A DNA stretch of 64,000 bases from Phycisphaeraceae bacterium (GTDB lineage Bacteria > Planctomycetota > Phycisphaerae > Phycisphaerales > Phycisphaeraceae). Location: positions 62,001 through 126,000 of the forward strand of contig JAJDCS010000028.1 of the NCBI GenBank assembly GCA_029260715.1, given 5' to 3'. This document shows, piece after piece, positions 7,969 to 16,839 of the stretch (the first letter of the stretch is position 1; each line of letters opens with the position of its first letter). The notes below the pieces were generated by a model. The model made no database searches. It had not been told where the DNA came from and was given only the letters and a program-made list of their open reading frames with translations. A program made the position numbers and the translations under genes.

Positions 7969-9699
7969 CTAGCTCTCCGCCCTCATGGTCACACGCTGGA
8001 CTTCCTCGATCGTGGTCTGCCCCAAGAGCATTTTATCCACGCCGTCTGCGGTCAGTGTTTTCATGCCGTTAGCTGCCGCCGTGTTTTTGATCTGCGACGC
8101 GGTGGCCCTAGCCTGGATCAGTTGCCGAACCGGCTCGTCGACCATGAGCAACTCAAACAGGCCCACGCGTCGGCGGTACCCGGTCTGGCGGCAAGCCGGG
8201 CAGCCGACGCCCCGGAACATAGCGGAGACGGGAACCTCGGCCGGGTCCACACCCAGCGAACGCAGCTCGCTGTCGATAGCGGTGAAGGGCTGGGCACATT
8301 TATCGCACACGCGTCGCACCAACCGCTGGGCCAACACGCCCACCACCGAGCTGGCCACCAAGTAAGGCTCGATGCCCAGGTCCAACAGGCGCGTGACGGC
8401 GCTTGCCGCGTCGTTGGTGTGCAGCGTGGAGAAAACAAGGTGCCCGGTCAGCGCGGACTGGATAGCCATGACCGCGGTCTCGTGGTCGCGGATCTCGCCC
8501 ACCATGATGATGTCCGGGTCTTGCCGCAACACGCTGCGTAAGCCGCTTGCGAAGGTCATGCCCTTCTTGTCGCTGACCTGCGTCTGGCTGATGCCCGGCA
8601 GTTGGTACTCGATCGGGTCTTCGAGGGTCAGGATGTTGCGTTCTTTGCTATTAATCTGCTGAAGCGCCCCGTAGAGCGTGGTGGACTTGCCGCTGCCGGT
8701 GGGGCCGGTGACCAAAATCAGCCCGTGCTCGATCGTGATCAGGTCAAGGAATTTGGCCAGCGTGCTTTTGGTCATGCCCAGTTGGTCGAGCGTGTAGAGC
8801 TGGGCGGTCTTGTCGAGCAGGCGGATGACGATCCGCTCGCCCAGGCTCGTGGGGATCGATGAGACGCGTAGGTCGATCAGCCTTTGACCGACCTGTACCG
8901 TGGCGCGGCCGTCTTGGGCCAGACGCTTCTCAGCGATGTTCATGTGCGACAGCACCTTGATTCGGCTGACCACTTCTTCCTGAAGGTGCTTGGGCAAAGC
9001 GAAGATGTCCGTGAGGATCCCGTCGATGCGCATGCGCACGGCCAGCCTGTCTTCGTACGGCTGAATATGCACGTCCGACGCCTGCAGCTTGACCGCCTCG
9101 AACAAGACGAGGTTCACCAGCTTGATCACCGGGGCGCGTGTGCCTACGTCCAGTAGGTCTTCGCGGGTGGATAGCTGCCCGACTTCGGCTAGGACGTCTT
9201 GGCGGTCGAGGTGATCGATGAATTGCTGTGCTTGGCCCTGGCGGTCCTGGTAGGCCTGGTTGATGGCGGCGGTAATCTGCTGGGGCGGCGCCAGCAGCGG
9301 CTCAACAGGCCGACCCAAGAAACGCGACAGCACCTCAAGCTGATCCCACGACTCCAGCCCACCGATCGCCACGGGCAGCCGGCCGTTGGCGCTCTCCAAC
9401 CCCAACACACCGTGCTGACGAGCGAAGCTGATGGGCACCCGCTCCACAAACCGCTCGCAGGCTTTGAGGGTGTCCAGGCTATCGGCGAACCGGACCCCCA
9501 GTTGCTTGGCTAACGAGCGCCCATCAGGGAGCGCTTCGGGTATCTGCCCGCTCCCCGCATCGCCCGGCACAACACCCGCGGCGGCGCTTGAATGTGGCAC
9601 AGCAACCCCCGCCTGCACCACGACCGGGGGCTTCTTGTTAATCGTTTTTTCTTGGGCACTCCCCGTCGTCATGGCAGCAGGATGGTTAAGAGGCAACAC
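7969..9699 (-). CDS. gspE: Type II secretion ATPase GspE
   Basis: A 576-residue hexameric secretion ATPase. It has an N-terminal GspE N1/N2 region (to about 190), then a RecA-like domain with Walker A GPTGSGKST (about 332-340), an Asp box around LEDPIEYQLPG, Walker B DIIMVGEIRD (about 396-405) and a His box GHLVFSTLHTND. A tetracysteine zinc module has Cys at about 465, 468, 500 and 503. The start is a GTG at 9699, just after the gspD stop. The ATG at 9672 is an alternative, and neither has a strong ribosome site. It powers pseudopilus assembly. Confidence 0.96.
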   Translation of the reverse strand: MLPLNHPAAMTTGSAQEKTINKKPPVVVQAGVAVPHSSAAAGVVPGDAGSGQIPEALPDGRSLAKQLGVRFADSLDTLKACERFVERVPISFARQHGVLGLESANGRLPVAIGGLESWDQLEVLSRFLGRPVEPLLAPPQQITAAINQAYQDRQGQAQQFIDHLDRQDVLAEVGQLSTREDLLDVGTRAPVIKLVNLVLFEAVKLQASDVHIQPYEDRLAVRMRIDGILTDIFALPKHLQEEVVSRIKVLSHMNIAEKRLAQDGRATVQVGQRLIDLRVSSIPTSLGERIVIRLLDKTAQLYTLDQLGMTKSTLAKFLDLITIEHGLILVTGPTGSGKSTTLYGALQQINSKERNILTLEDPIEYQLPGISQTQVSDKKGMTFASGLRSVLRQDPDIIMVGEIRDHETAVMAIQSALTGHLVFSTLHTNDAASAVTRLLDLGIEPYLVASSVVGVLAQRLVRRVCDKCAQPFTAIDSELRSLGVDPAEVPVSAMFRGVGCPACRQTGYRRRVGLFELLMVDEPVRQLIQARATASQIKNTAAANGMKTLTADGVDKMLLGQTTIEEVQRVTMRAES

Positions 9700-9701
9700 G
9701 G

Positions 9702-11942
9702 TTACTCAATAATAAGCGGCTCGCTAGCCGGGTATTCGCCGGGCAGTTGGGCTAAAGCGACCTGTCGCTGGGACAAAAATTTTAAGTCTTCAAATTTGTC
9801 GTCCCGCAGGATGACCGGGCGGATGAACACAAAAAGCGTCGACTGAGATTTGTTGTCGGTCTCGTTGCTGAACAGGTGCTTGATGATAGGGATCTGCCCG
9901 AGGATGGGTACCGCGTTGACGGTGTTTGTGTAGTCGGTGCGGTTGAGCCCGCCCACAATGACCGTGTTGCCGTCGGGCACGGTGACCTCGCTCTCCACCG
10001 AATTGGTCTGCCGGGGCGGCGGGATGCCGTCGGAGCCCTCGCCGCTGAAGCTGTTGAGCGAAACCGTGTACTCCAGACTCAGGTGTTCGCCCTCGCTGAT
10101 GTGGGGCGTCACGGAGATACTCGTGCCCGCTTCCACGAAACCGCCGAAGGTCGTCGTGTCACCCTGGTTGAGCGTGTTGATGCTGGTAAACGGCTGCTCA
10201 TCGATGCTCTCAAGCGTGCCCGTGGCGTTGTCATTGACCAAGATGCGCGGGGCGGACACCACCTTCGAGCGGATGTCGGTTTTCAACGCCCGGATGACGA
10301 AGTCGGCGATGTCCGGGCTGATTACCGCACCGTTGAAACCAAGGCCCGGCATCGGCACGCCCATCGAGTCCAAGAAATTCAAGCCGAACGAGCTGAACGT
10401 GAGCGTCTGGGTGTTGCCGGACGTGCGGTCCCTAGATATCTCCACACCAAGTGAAAAATTATCCGTGGTGTCGAGCACAACGATGGTGATCTCCACAAGC
10501 ACCTGCGGACGCCGCTGGTCGAGTTTATGGATCAGGCTTTCGTAGATGCCGTGGACCTCGGGCTTGGCCACGATGATGATGCTGTTGGTGTTGATGTCGG
10601 CTGTCATCACCGCCCGTTCGCTACGCACCGACAGAGACGATGGCCTAGCGGCGTCGCCGTCTTGGGCGGTCCGTTCGCTGCCGGGCTGATCAAACAGCGA
10701 CGGCGGCTGCCCCGCCCCGGCCCCCTGGGGTTGATCACTTTGAGTGCCGCTTAATGCGGCGCTGCCCTCCAACGCGCTGAGCGTGTCCAGCACGTCCGCA
10801 GCCGAGGCGTTTTCCAGCTTGTAAAAACGGATCGGGCTCTGTGAGTCCAGAGCCGGCACGTCCAGGTCTTTCTTGAGTGACTCAACCTTCTGATGGATTT
10901 GCGGCGTGCCGGTGACGACCAAGAACCCCATCTCCTGGTCGACGGCCGACCTGTACAAACGGTTAGCGTCCACCGGCCCGATCAGTTCCTTGGCCAGCCG
11001 GTCGATCCGCTCGGGCGACGCCACCTTGAATTGGTACACCTTCGTCTCAAGCCCCAGCGACACATCGAGGGATTTAAGAATCGCCACCGCGTCGGCCACG
11101 CGGTCGCGCTCGCCCACGGCGATAACCTGGTTCGTGCGGTCGTCGTGCGTCACGTCCACCGCCGGCTTGATCATACCCCCGCCACGCTGCAGCGACTGGG
11201 CTTGGATCTTCGCGCGGATCAGCTTGATCACCTGCTGGGCGAGCTTGCCCGCTTCTTGGTGCTGCACCGGAACAAACTCAATCCCGATCTCCTCAAACGG
11301 CTGATCGGCCAACTGGATCAACCCCGCAAGCCGGTCCATGTTCGACGCGTAGTCCGTGACGATCAGGACGTTGTGCTCATCAACGCTGACGCTGTTACCG
11401 CCCGGCTGGGTCAGGAACGGCTTAATCAGTTGGTCGGCCCGTTTGGTTTCCGTGTGATGCAGCGGGAACACGCGCGTCACGGCTGTGTTCGCACCCAGTT
11501 GCCCCTGGTCCGTTAATCGCTGCGTCTCTTTGGGACCACGCGCAATCGTGATCAGGTTTGCCGCCGGTACGATCCGCTTCCACCCAGGCTCGTCGCCGTC
11601 CACCAGCGCCAAGCCCTTCATCGCCAACGCGCTTTCGAGCAGCCCCAGCAGCGAGTCCTGCGGGATCGAGGCGGGGGTTTTGATCGTCACACGCCGGTTG
11701 CCCACCTGTTCGTCGTAAAGAATGTTGATCCCCAGCCGCTGGCTGACGTACTCGACCAGGACCTTCAACTCAAGATTTTCAGGGAAATTTAGGAGAATGC
11801 CCGCGTCTTGGTTATCCGCCTCCCGCCCGCCCTGGGCCACGAGCGGTGGGGGCGATACCCCAAGGCAAACACAGACAGCGACCGCGCAAAGAAACCACAG
11901 AGGCACTCGGACACGGTTCATCGATAAACACGTTCGTTGCAT
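9702..11942 (-). CDS. gspD: Type II secretion outer-membrane secretin GspD
   Basis: A 746-residue secretin with a signal peptide (about 1-36), N0 and several N1-type KH-like domains (about 45-480) and a C-terminal secretin domain with the hallmark VPDGNTVIVGGL motif followed by a VPILGQIPIIKHLF segment. A Gln/Gly/Pro-rich insertion near 405-445 is family-typical. It forms the outer-membrane exit pore. First gene of the operon; a gap of about 240 bases upstream probably holds the operon promoter. An alternative ATG at 11921 would shorten the n-region by seven residues. Confidence 0.95.
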   Translation of the reverse strand: MQRTCLSMNRVRVPLWFLCAVAVCVCLGVSPPPLVAQGGREADNQDAGILLNFPENLELKVLVEYVSQRLGINILYDEQVGNRRVTIKTPASIPQDSLLGLLESALAMKGLALVDGDEPGWKRIVPAANLITIARGPKETQRLTDQGQLGANTAVTRVFPLHHTETKRADQLIKPFLTQPGGNSVSVDEHNVLIVTDYASNMDRLAGLIQLADQPFEEIGIEFVPVQHQEAGKLAQQVIKLIRAKIQAQSLQRGGGMIKPAVDVTHDDRTNQVIAVGERDRVADAVAILKSLDVSLGLETKVYQFKVASPERIDRLAKELIGPVDANRLYRSAVDQEMGFLVVTGTPQIHQKVESLKKDLDVPALDSQSPIRFYKLENASAADVLDTLSALEGSAALSGTQSDQPQGAGAGQPPSLFDQPGSERTAQDGDAARPSSLSVRSERAVMTADINTNSIIIVAKPEVHGIYESLIHKLDQRRPQVLVEITIVVLDTTDNFSLGVEISRDRTSGNTQTLTFSSFGLNFLDSMGVPMPGLGFNGAVISPDIADFVIRALKTDIRSKVVSAPRILVNDNATGTLESIDEQPFTSINTLNQGDTTTFGGFVEAGTSISVTPHISEGEHLSLEYTVSLNSFSGEGSDGIPPPRQTNSVESEVTVPDGNTVIVGGLNRTDYTNTVNAVPILGQIPIIKHLFSNETDNKSQSTLFVFIRPVILRDDKFEDLKFLSQRQVALAQLPGEYPASEPLIIE

Positions 11943-12181
11943 GCTTGTCTCTGCGTCACTGAGGGCGTTGATAGCCCCTATCTAGCCCGCAAGCACAGCG
12001 CCCACGATAATAGTCTGGCACGATTCGCTTGTGTGTAAACCAATCGCGCGGACGTACCGGTAATCATAGGTACATACGACCGCTTGTAGCGATCGGATGT
12101 AAACCCGTCCATATTTTAGAGATGCATTATAGCACCTCTTTATGTAACGCTATGAATTATTGATGGATAATTAACATCTCT

Positions 12182-13594
12182 TTAGTGGGTGCGTCTGGAC
12201 TGGCTGCCCGATGCGTGGGTCTGCTTGATCTTCTCCACAAGCGAATCCTCCATCTCGGGGTCGCCCCCATAAAGCACGTGGCGGACCACCCCGTCGGGCG
12301 AAACCACAAAGTACATGGGCAGTCCCTGGAGCCCAAACGCTTGAGACGTCAGCCCGTGGTTGTCCAACACCGTCGGGTAGGTCGCCTGCTTGGCACGCAG
12401 CAGATTTTTCACCACGTTGGGCTGGTCGGCTTTTGTGCTCACGGACAGGAACGCCACGCCCGGGTCGTGAGTGAACTTCCGCGTCACCCGCTGGACCATG
12501 TGGATCGCCACCAAGCTATCAGGGCCGCTATCGGGCGACCAGAAAAACACCAACGCCGTCTTGCCGTTTAACGTCTCAGGCTCAAACGGCTCGCCCAGCA
12601 GGTCCACGCCGTCGATCTTGGGTAGCGCCCGCCCGACCCACTCCAGGCCCGGCTCTGCGGCTTGAGCGCCGTTCAACGCCTCCGGCTCGACCGCGGGCGC
12701 CTCCATCTCCGGGGCTCCGTCATCACCGGACAGCGAATAAGGCTGAGTCTGAAAACTGCTCACCAGCGTCATGTCTTTGGGTGCGACCACCGCAAACAAA
12801 GCCTCGGGGGTCTCCGCGTTGATCTCCACCGGAAACAAGTCGTAACGGACCTCGACGGTCTGCTTCTCCGACTGATCGGTCGGCCCCGACGGTGAGCCGG
12901 GCGCCTGCATCGTGGCGGTGGCATCAATATCGCAACGCAGAAGCAGTGAGCGAGCCGCGTCGATATACATCGCAATGCTTGCCTTGTAGACCGTGTTGTA
13001 GCGGATCACGTGGCAGGCGTGTCCGTCCACCTCGGCCTGCTCGGCGTCTATGCTGATCTTCGCGACGCGCGCGGCCCACCGCTCGTAGACGTCACTGCCG
13101 ATCAAAAACTCTAAAACTTCCGGGTAGCCCTCGTCCAGCCCACCGCCCGGCGCGCCGAAACGCACGTGCTCCATGTGCAGACTTTCCGGAGACGGCCCGG
13201 ACGTGTACTGACGCAGCCGATCGAGCACAACCTGCAACGTCTGGCCGTCGCTGACAATGGATTGTGCACCGCCGACCACCCGCAACAGGTTGGGTCGGCG
13301 GAACACAACCGAAGATGGCATCTCTGTCGTCTGAGCGACCCGGCCGCTGCCCTGACGCACGCTGACACGCGCGTCGTCCTTGTAAGACCGAGCCTCTTGG
13401 TACACCGCCAACATCCGCGTGAGAACCTTGTTGATCTGCGGCGTCATGCCGTGCGCACGCCCCACGGGCGGCTGACCGGCAAACCCCGGCCCGAAGCCGC
13501 CGTCCACCTGCGCCAACCCGGCCCGCGTCAACAAGAAAAACAACGCCCCCGCAAACACCACGCGGCGAACCGCTTTCAGATTCAGAAATGACAT
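12182..13594 (-). CDS. Secreted LolA-like (DUF2092-type) domain fused to thioredoxin fold lacking CxxC
   Basis: A 470-residue exported protein. After a signal peptide (about 1-29) comes a beta-rich lipoprotein-carrier-like domain (about 50-275; features include FRRPNLLRVV and DGQTLQVVLDRLRQYT). A TlpA/AhpC-type thioredoxin domain follows (about 318-458). The domain keeps the cis-Pro region GLPMYFVVSPDG, but the position of the redox motif reads FFWSPDSGPD, so both active-site cysteines are missing. It should therefore not act as a disulfide reductase by the usual mechanism; a binding or scaffold role is possible. It stands alone on the minus strand with gaps on both sides. Confidence 0.7.
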   Translation of the reverse strand: MSFLNLKAVRRVVFAGALFFLLTRAGLAQVDGGFGPGFAGQPPVGRAHGMTPQINKVLTRMLAVYQEARSYKDDARVSVRQGSGRVAQTTEMPSSVVFRRPNLLRVVGGAQSIVSDGQTLQVVLDRLRQYTSGPSPESLHMEHVRFGAPGGGLDEGYPEVLEFLIGSDVYERWAARVAKISIDAEQAEVDGHACHVIRYNTVYKASIAMYIDAARSLLLRCDIDATATMQAPGSPSGPTDQSEKQTVEVRYDLFPVEINAETPEALFAVVAPKDMTLVSSFQTQPYSLSGDDGAPEMEAPAVEPEALNGAQAAEPGLEWVGRALPKIDGVDLLGEPFEPETLNGKTALVFFWSPDSGPDSLVAIHMVQRVTRKFTHDPGVAFLSVSTKADQPNVVKNLLRAKQATYPTVLDNHGLTSQAFGLQGLPMYFVVSPDGVVRHVLYGGDPEMEDSLVEKIKQTHASGSQSRRTH

Positions 13595-13626
13595 ATGAAC
13601 CTTTCTAAAAATACGTTGTTACAAAA

Positions 13627-14295
13627 TTACCCAATCTGCCTGCGCGCGCGGCTCAGGCCCGTGGCCCATACACCGCCGAACAGCACAAACAACACACCGG
13701 CGCTGGCCGGCTCCGGCACCACCTCGACCGACGCGTTGGTAAAGGAAACCCCGCCGGTGATGTCGGCCTCGAAAATCTCAAAAAACTCCGGATCGAAGAA
13801 GATACCACCGTTCCCAAACGGGGGCGGCCCCGATAGCAGAACCTCTCCGATGCCAGGCGTGTTCCCGGCCCGTAGCGTGATGCTGCCCAGCTTGCCGCTG
13901 CTCTTGGCGCTGCCACGCGTATTGGACGGGGAAAGGTCATCGTCCACGATAGAGAATAGCACCGTATCGGCGTCGGCTAACTCGTCGTAGAGCGTTTCAT
14001 CCACCAACGAGAAGCTGGCTTGCTGATTGTTGATTCGATCTTCATCCAAGAATTCGCCCGACACGTCGTGCGACACGTACTCAAACAGCGAGCCGTCGAA
14101 ATCCACTACCAGATCAACCGCGTCCACTTCGGAAAAAGAGGAAAAACCGTCCACCGCGAGCGTGACCGTGAACTCCTCACCGAAGCCCACTGAAACCTTG
14201 TCAGACGTCGCCGAGATCGTGGCCGCACCGGCGCTCGTGGCCAGCGTCGCCACAGCCGCCAACGCGACCGTTTTTGTTAAATTCACAATACCCAT
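13627..14295 (-). CDS. PEP-CTERM exported protein with cohesin-like domain
   Basis: About 222 residues from the ATG at 14295. It has a signal peptide (MGIVNLTKTVALAAVATLATSAGAA), a cohesin/carbohydrate-binding-like beta domain (about 30-180) and a C-terminal PEP-CTERM sorting signal (VPEPASAG, a hydrophobic helix, then RARRQ). PEP-CTERM tails are recognised by exosortase/archaeosortase-type enzymes and typically direct proteins to the cell surface or exopolymer. I chose 14295 because a GGAG site lies about 8 bases upstream. The ATG at 14313 has none. No exosortase gene is in the window. Confidence 0.85.
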   Translation of the reverse strand: MGIVNLTKTVALAAVATLATSAGAATISATSDKVSVGFGEEFTVTLAVDGFSSFSEVDAVDLVVDFDGSLFEYVSHDVSGEFLDEDRINNQQASFSLVDETLYDELADADTVLFSIVDDDLSPSNTRGSAKSSGKLGSITLRAGNTPGIGEVLLSGPPPFGNGGIFFDPEFFEIFEADITGGVSFTNASVEVVPEPASAGVLFVLFGGVWATGLSRARRQIG

Positions 14296-14475
14296 CTCTG
14301 CTTCTCCTTTCATACAAGAGAAATTTGGTTAAACATGTTGAATTTCACCTTGCGGCGGGGCCACCGGCTTAACAAGCCAAACAAAGGCCTGTGCCGAACC
14401 CCCGACGCCCTTGACTCGATCCTTTGTCAGACGATCAAACACTTCACACGTGCAGCCAGCCAGAACGGACGGGCC

Positions 14476-14566
14476 GGGCGTGGCCGGGTGGCGATAAACC
14501 ACCCGCACACGCCCAGCCTCGCCCGCCGCTACGGCGCGGGCGCTGGGTCACACAACAGTGCGACCC
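14476..14566. other. Tandem hairpins between PEP-CTERM and Trp-rich genes
   Basis: Within the roughly 330-base gap, 14476-14514 forms a nested hairpin (7-base arms GGGCGTG/CACGCCC and 6-base arms GGGTGG/CCACCC around a 7-base loop). A GC-rich palindrome around 14520-14543 follows, then a third stem at 14545-14566 (GGGTC...GACCC). None is followed by a T-run, so they are not classic terminators on either strand. They may be an RNA processing or stabilising element after the Trp-rich gene. Confidence 0.45.
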
Positions 14567-14625
14567 CCCACCGGATTAACCACGCCGCCTGACTGACCAC
14601 ATCACCATTCATCTCTGAATCACAA

Positions 14626-16071
14626 TCATTGAGGATTCGTGCTGCCGTCCGTGTCCTCGGTGTCCTGGTTGGTGTCTTCTAGACGCTCAAGCAGGATGTT
14701 CCGGGGGACGTCCGACCGCGTGACGAACCCGTTGCCGTCGTTGTCGCCCAGCGGGCTTTCCTGTGGGCGAGCCGTGCAGAGCACGTCGGTATCGAAGAAC
14801 TGAGCGAACCGCTCGTCGGCGTCGCCGTGGTCGTACCCGCTATTCGGGTCAACATTTGGCGGCCCAGGCGGGAAGACCGGCTTGTTCATGTCGTCCAATT
14901 GTGCCTGGACCTCGTCGGGCAAGTCAGCAAACCCAGCACCAAATTGCGGCTTGGGAACAGCAAACGCCGCTTGGATCACCGGTGGGGAATACCGGTACGT
15001 CAGCCATGGGATGCAGCGGAACCAGTACCACCGCGTGCAGTACGAGCGAAACGGCCAGTACCTCACCCGCGGGTAGGGCCACGGGCGTATCCAGCCGCCG
15101 ACCGGCGACAGTGCGCTGTTAAGACCCGCGATCCGTGGCAACGCTTGGAATCTATTCGCGAATGGCGTGAAGTAGTACCGCAGCCCGTACAGGCACCACC
15201 GGCGGTACGTATTCACGTTGGTAACGTTCCAGACCCAGTTCGGGCCAACGCGGTGCCACACGGCGCGCGGTATGCACAGCGGCCGCCAGGGGTAAATGCG
15301 GGTCACGTTATTGACGGTATTCCAGCGGTACCACCACCACCGGCTCCAGCACCACGGCTGAAACCGCTTGTACGGCCACCGCACCCAGTACTGATAAACC
15401 GATTTCCGAGGTGTGCTCGCAAACACCGGGATGCAGATCCGGATCTTCAGGCAGTACAGCCCGTAGAACGGCGCGTGCCAGATCGGCTTGGCCTTAATGT
15501 CCGGGATGCTAAGCTCAATCTGCGAAGCCTCAGCGGCCCGCCTGGCATCATCAGCGTTTTCAGCCTCGGCCATCTGGTCGTCCAGCCAGTCCTGCATGGC
15601 TTCTTCGTTGTTCTCGTCGATGACCATCTCGTTGCCGTTGTCATCCATGAGGCCGCTAATCTCTACGAGCGGCTCGCCGGTGGAAGAGTCTTCCTTTAGC
15701 AAATCCTCTAAAGGCATGTTCCTGCCGGGCCAATCCGGGTTGGTCGTCTGGACGCTGCGGAGGATCTCGTGAGGCTGAAGCTTGTTGCCCGTATACGGGT
15801 TGATGAACCACGGGTTCACCGCGTAGTACCGGATCGTTAAGTAATAACGCTGTGGCAAGTTTGGGAGCAAGTCGTCAATATCCGGGGTCATCGGCTGTTC
15901 GCTGTGGATCCCGGGGACGGGCCGTAGCCCCCCAAAACTGTTCGTGCCCAGGCGCTCGGGGCCGGGCTGGTCTTCAAACGGTAGCTTTGGCCGTTCGCTG
16001 AGCTGGGCCCAAGCCGTGCCCGCGCACAGCCCCAACACAGCCGCGGCTACCGCGATCTTGCTTAAGTTCAT
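14626..16071 (-). CDS. Secreted Trp/Arg/Tyr-rich protein with EF-hand loop, function unknown
   Basis: About 481 residues from the ATG at 16071 (MNLSKIAVAAAVLGLCAGTAWA, a clear signal peptide). The ATG at 16092 would add an unlikely 7-residue n-region, and a GAAGGGT site precedes 16071. The central part (about 190-385) is extraordinarily rich in Trp, Arg, Tyr, Pro and Cys, with runs such as WCWSRWWWYRW and YCTRWYWFRCIPW; the whole protein has about 24 Trp. An acidic stretch lies before it. Near the C-terminus DNDGNGFVTRSD fits a single EF-hand calcium loop, reminiscent of dockerin-type modules. No known family recognised. Confidence 0.7.
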   Translation of the reverse strand: MNLSKIAVAAAVLGLCAGTAWAQLSERPKLPFEDQPGPERLGTNSFGGLRPVPGIHSEQPMTPDIDDLLPNLPQRYYLTIRYYAVNPWFINPYTGNKLQPHEILRSVQTTNPDWPGRNMPLEDLLKEDSSTGEPLVEISGLMDDNGNEMVIDENNEEAMQDWLDDQMAEAENADDARRAAEASQIELSIPDIKAKPIWHAPFYGLYCLKIRICIPVFASTPRKSVYQYWVRWPYKRFQPWCWSRWWWYRWNTVNNVTRIYPWRPLCIPRAVWHRVGPNWVWNVTNVNTYRRWCLYGLRYYFTPFANRFQALPRIAGLNSALSPVGGWIRPWPYPRVRYWPFRSYCTRWYWFRCIPWLTYRYSPPVIQAAFAVPKPQFGAGFADLPDEVQAQLDDMNKPVFPPGPPNVDPNSGYDHGDADERFAQFFDTDVLCTARPQESPLGDNDGNGFVTRSDVPRNILLERLEDTNQDTEDTDGSTNPQ

Positions 16072-16099
16072 GGTTTTACCCTTCAAAAACATTTTTTAC

Positions 16100-16717
16100 G
16101 CGGCGGTGGAATAACCACCCGCTGCGCATCGGTAATCAAACTGTTGCTTCTTGCTCGCCTTCGGTGATCCCGTGAGATAGAATCACCGACACACCGTGGG
16201 AAGGCATTCGCTGTTCAGGGCGGGCCCGTTTTCTGGAGCAATCCAGAGGCGGGTCCGTCTCTATTTCTTCCCGGTCTGTTGCCTGTGTGTTTAAAACTTG
16301 ATGGGCAAAAAGTGTGGAGGGGGCCTCTCGTTGGGCATACTGCCCAACCGGTTCTCTTTTTTGACCCCCAAGGCAGATACAGCCCTAGGTTCTTGCTGAA
16401 ACATTCGTATGCCTTTGGATCGCAGCGGCTCACCGATCGGCCATGGCGACTATTAATACTACTGTCGCAGTATCAGCGCGTGTTCGTAAAACACCGGCAG
16501 ATCAATTAGGGGATGCTAGGTCCGCATTAAGGCACCATCGCCAGGTGGGAGTGAGGTTGCTGTTCATCCAACCCCACCGGTGGCGGTGCCCCGGTTTCCT
16601 CTCAAGCTCTCCGGGTTATGCTCACCCCCTTTGGAACACAACGGAATCACCGAGAGACAAGTTACCCTTCCTTGATAACACAAGTGTTAATCTAGGTCAA
16701 CACTAAAACCGGTCATT
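16100..16717 (+). ncRNA. Candidate large structured RNA (hairpin field, no gene otherwise)
   Basis: This gap of about 750 bases has no credible gene but holds a dense series of hairpins. They are 16100-16125; 16162-16188 (7 bp, CGGTGAT/ATCACCG); 16219-16258 (nested, with TCTGGA/TCCAGA closed by a GCAA tetraloop); 16330-16348 (8 bp, GTTGGGCA/TGCCCAAC); about 16368-16417; 16531-16590 (four stacked stems); 16590-16614; and 16683-16704. A T-run follows at about 16711. Two stems contain pairs that are G-U in plus-strand RNA but A-C in minus, and the tetraloop is GNRA only on plus, so plus is favoured. It lacks the conserved motifs of RNase P RNA, tmRNA or SRP RNA. Confidence 0.4.
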
Positions 16718-16839
16718 TTTTTATAAAACACGACCCGGCCACACAAAAAGCTCGATCGGACAACGCTCCAACACAGCACTTGTGCCCGTGTCAAAAAGCG
16801 AAGCAACGCCAAGCCGCTCCGACCGCCCGGGCCGGATGT

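Noticed and set aside
14827-15699. 290-residue plus-strand frame over the Trp-rich gene
   Set aside because: The minus-strand frame has a signal peptide and an EF-hand loop and is the better candidate; the plus frame has no ribosome site.
16441-16720. RNase P RNA, tmRNA or SRP RNA in the hairpin field
   Set aside because: The conserved RNase P core sequences, a tag-peptide frame with a tRNA-like end, and the SRP GGAAG-type loop were each looked for and not found, although GAGGAAACCGGGG on the minus strand vaguely resembles the RNase P core.
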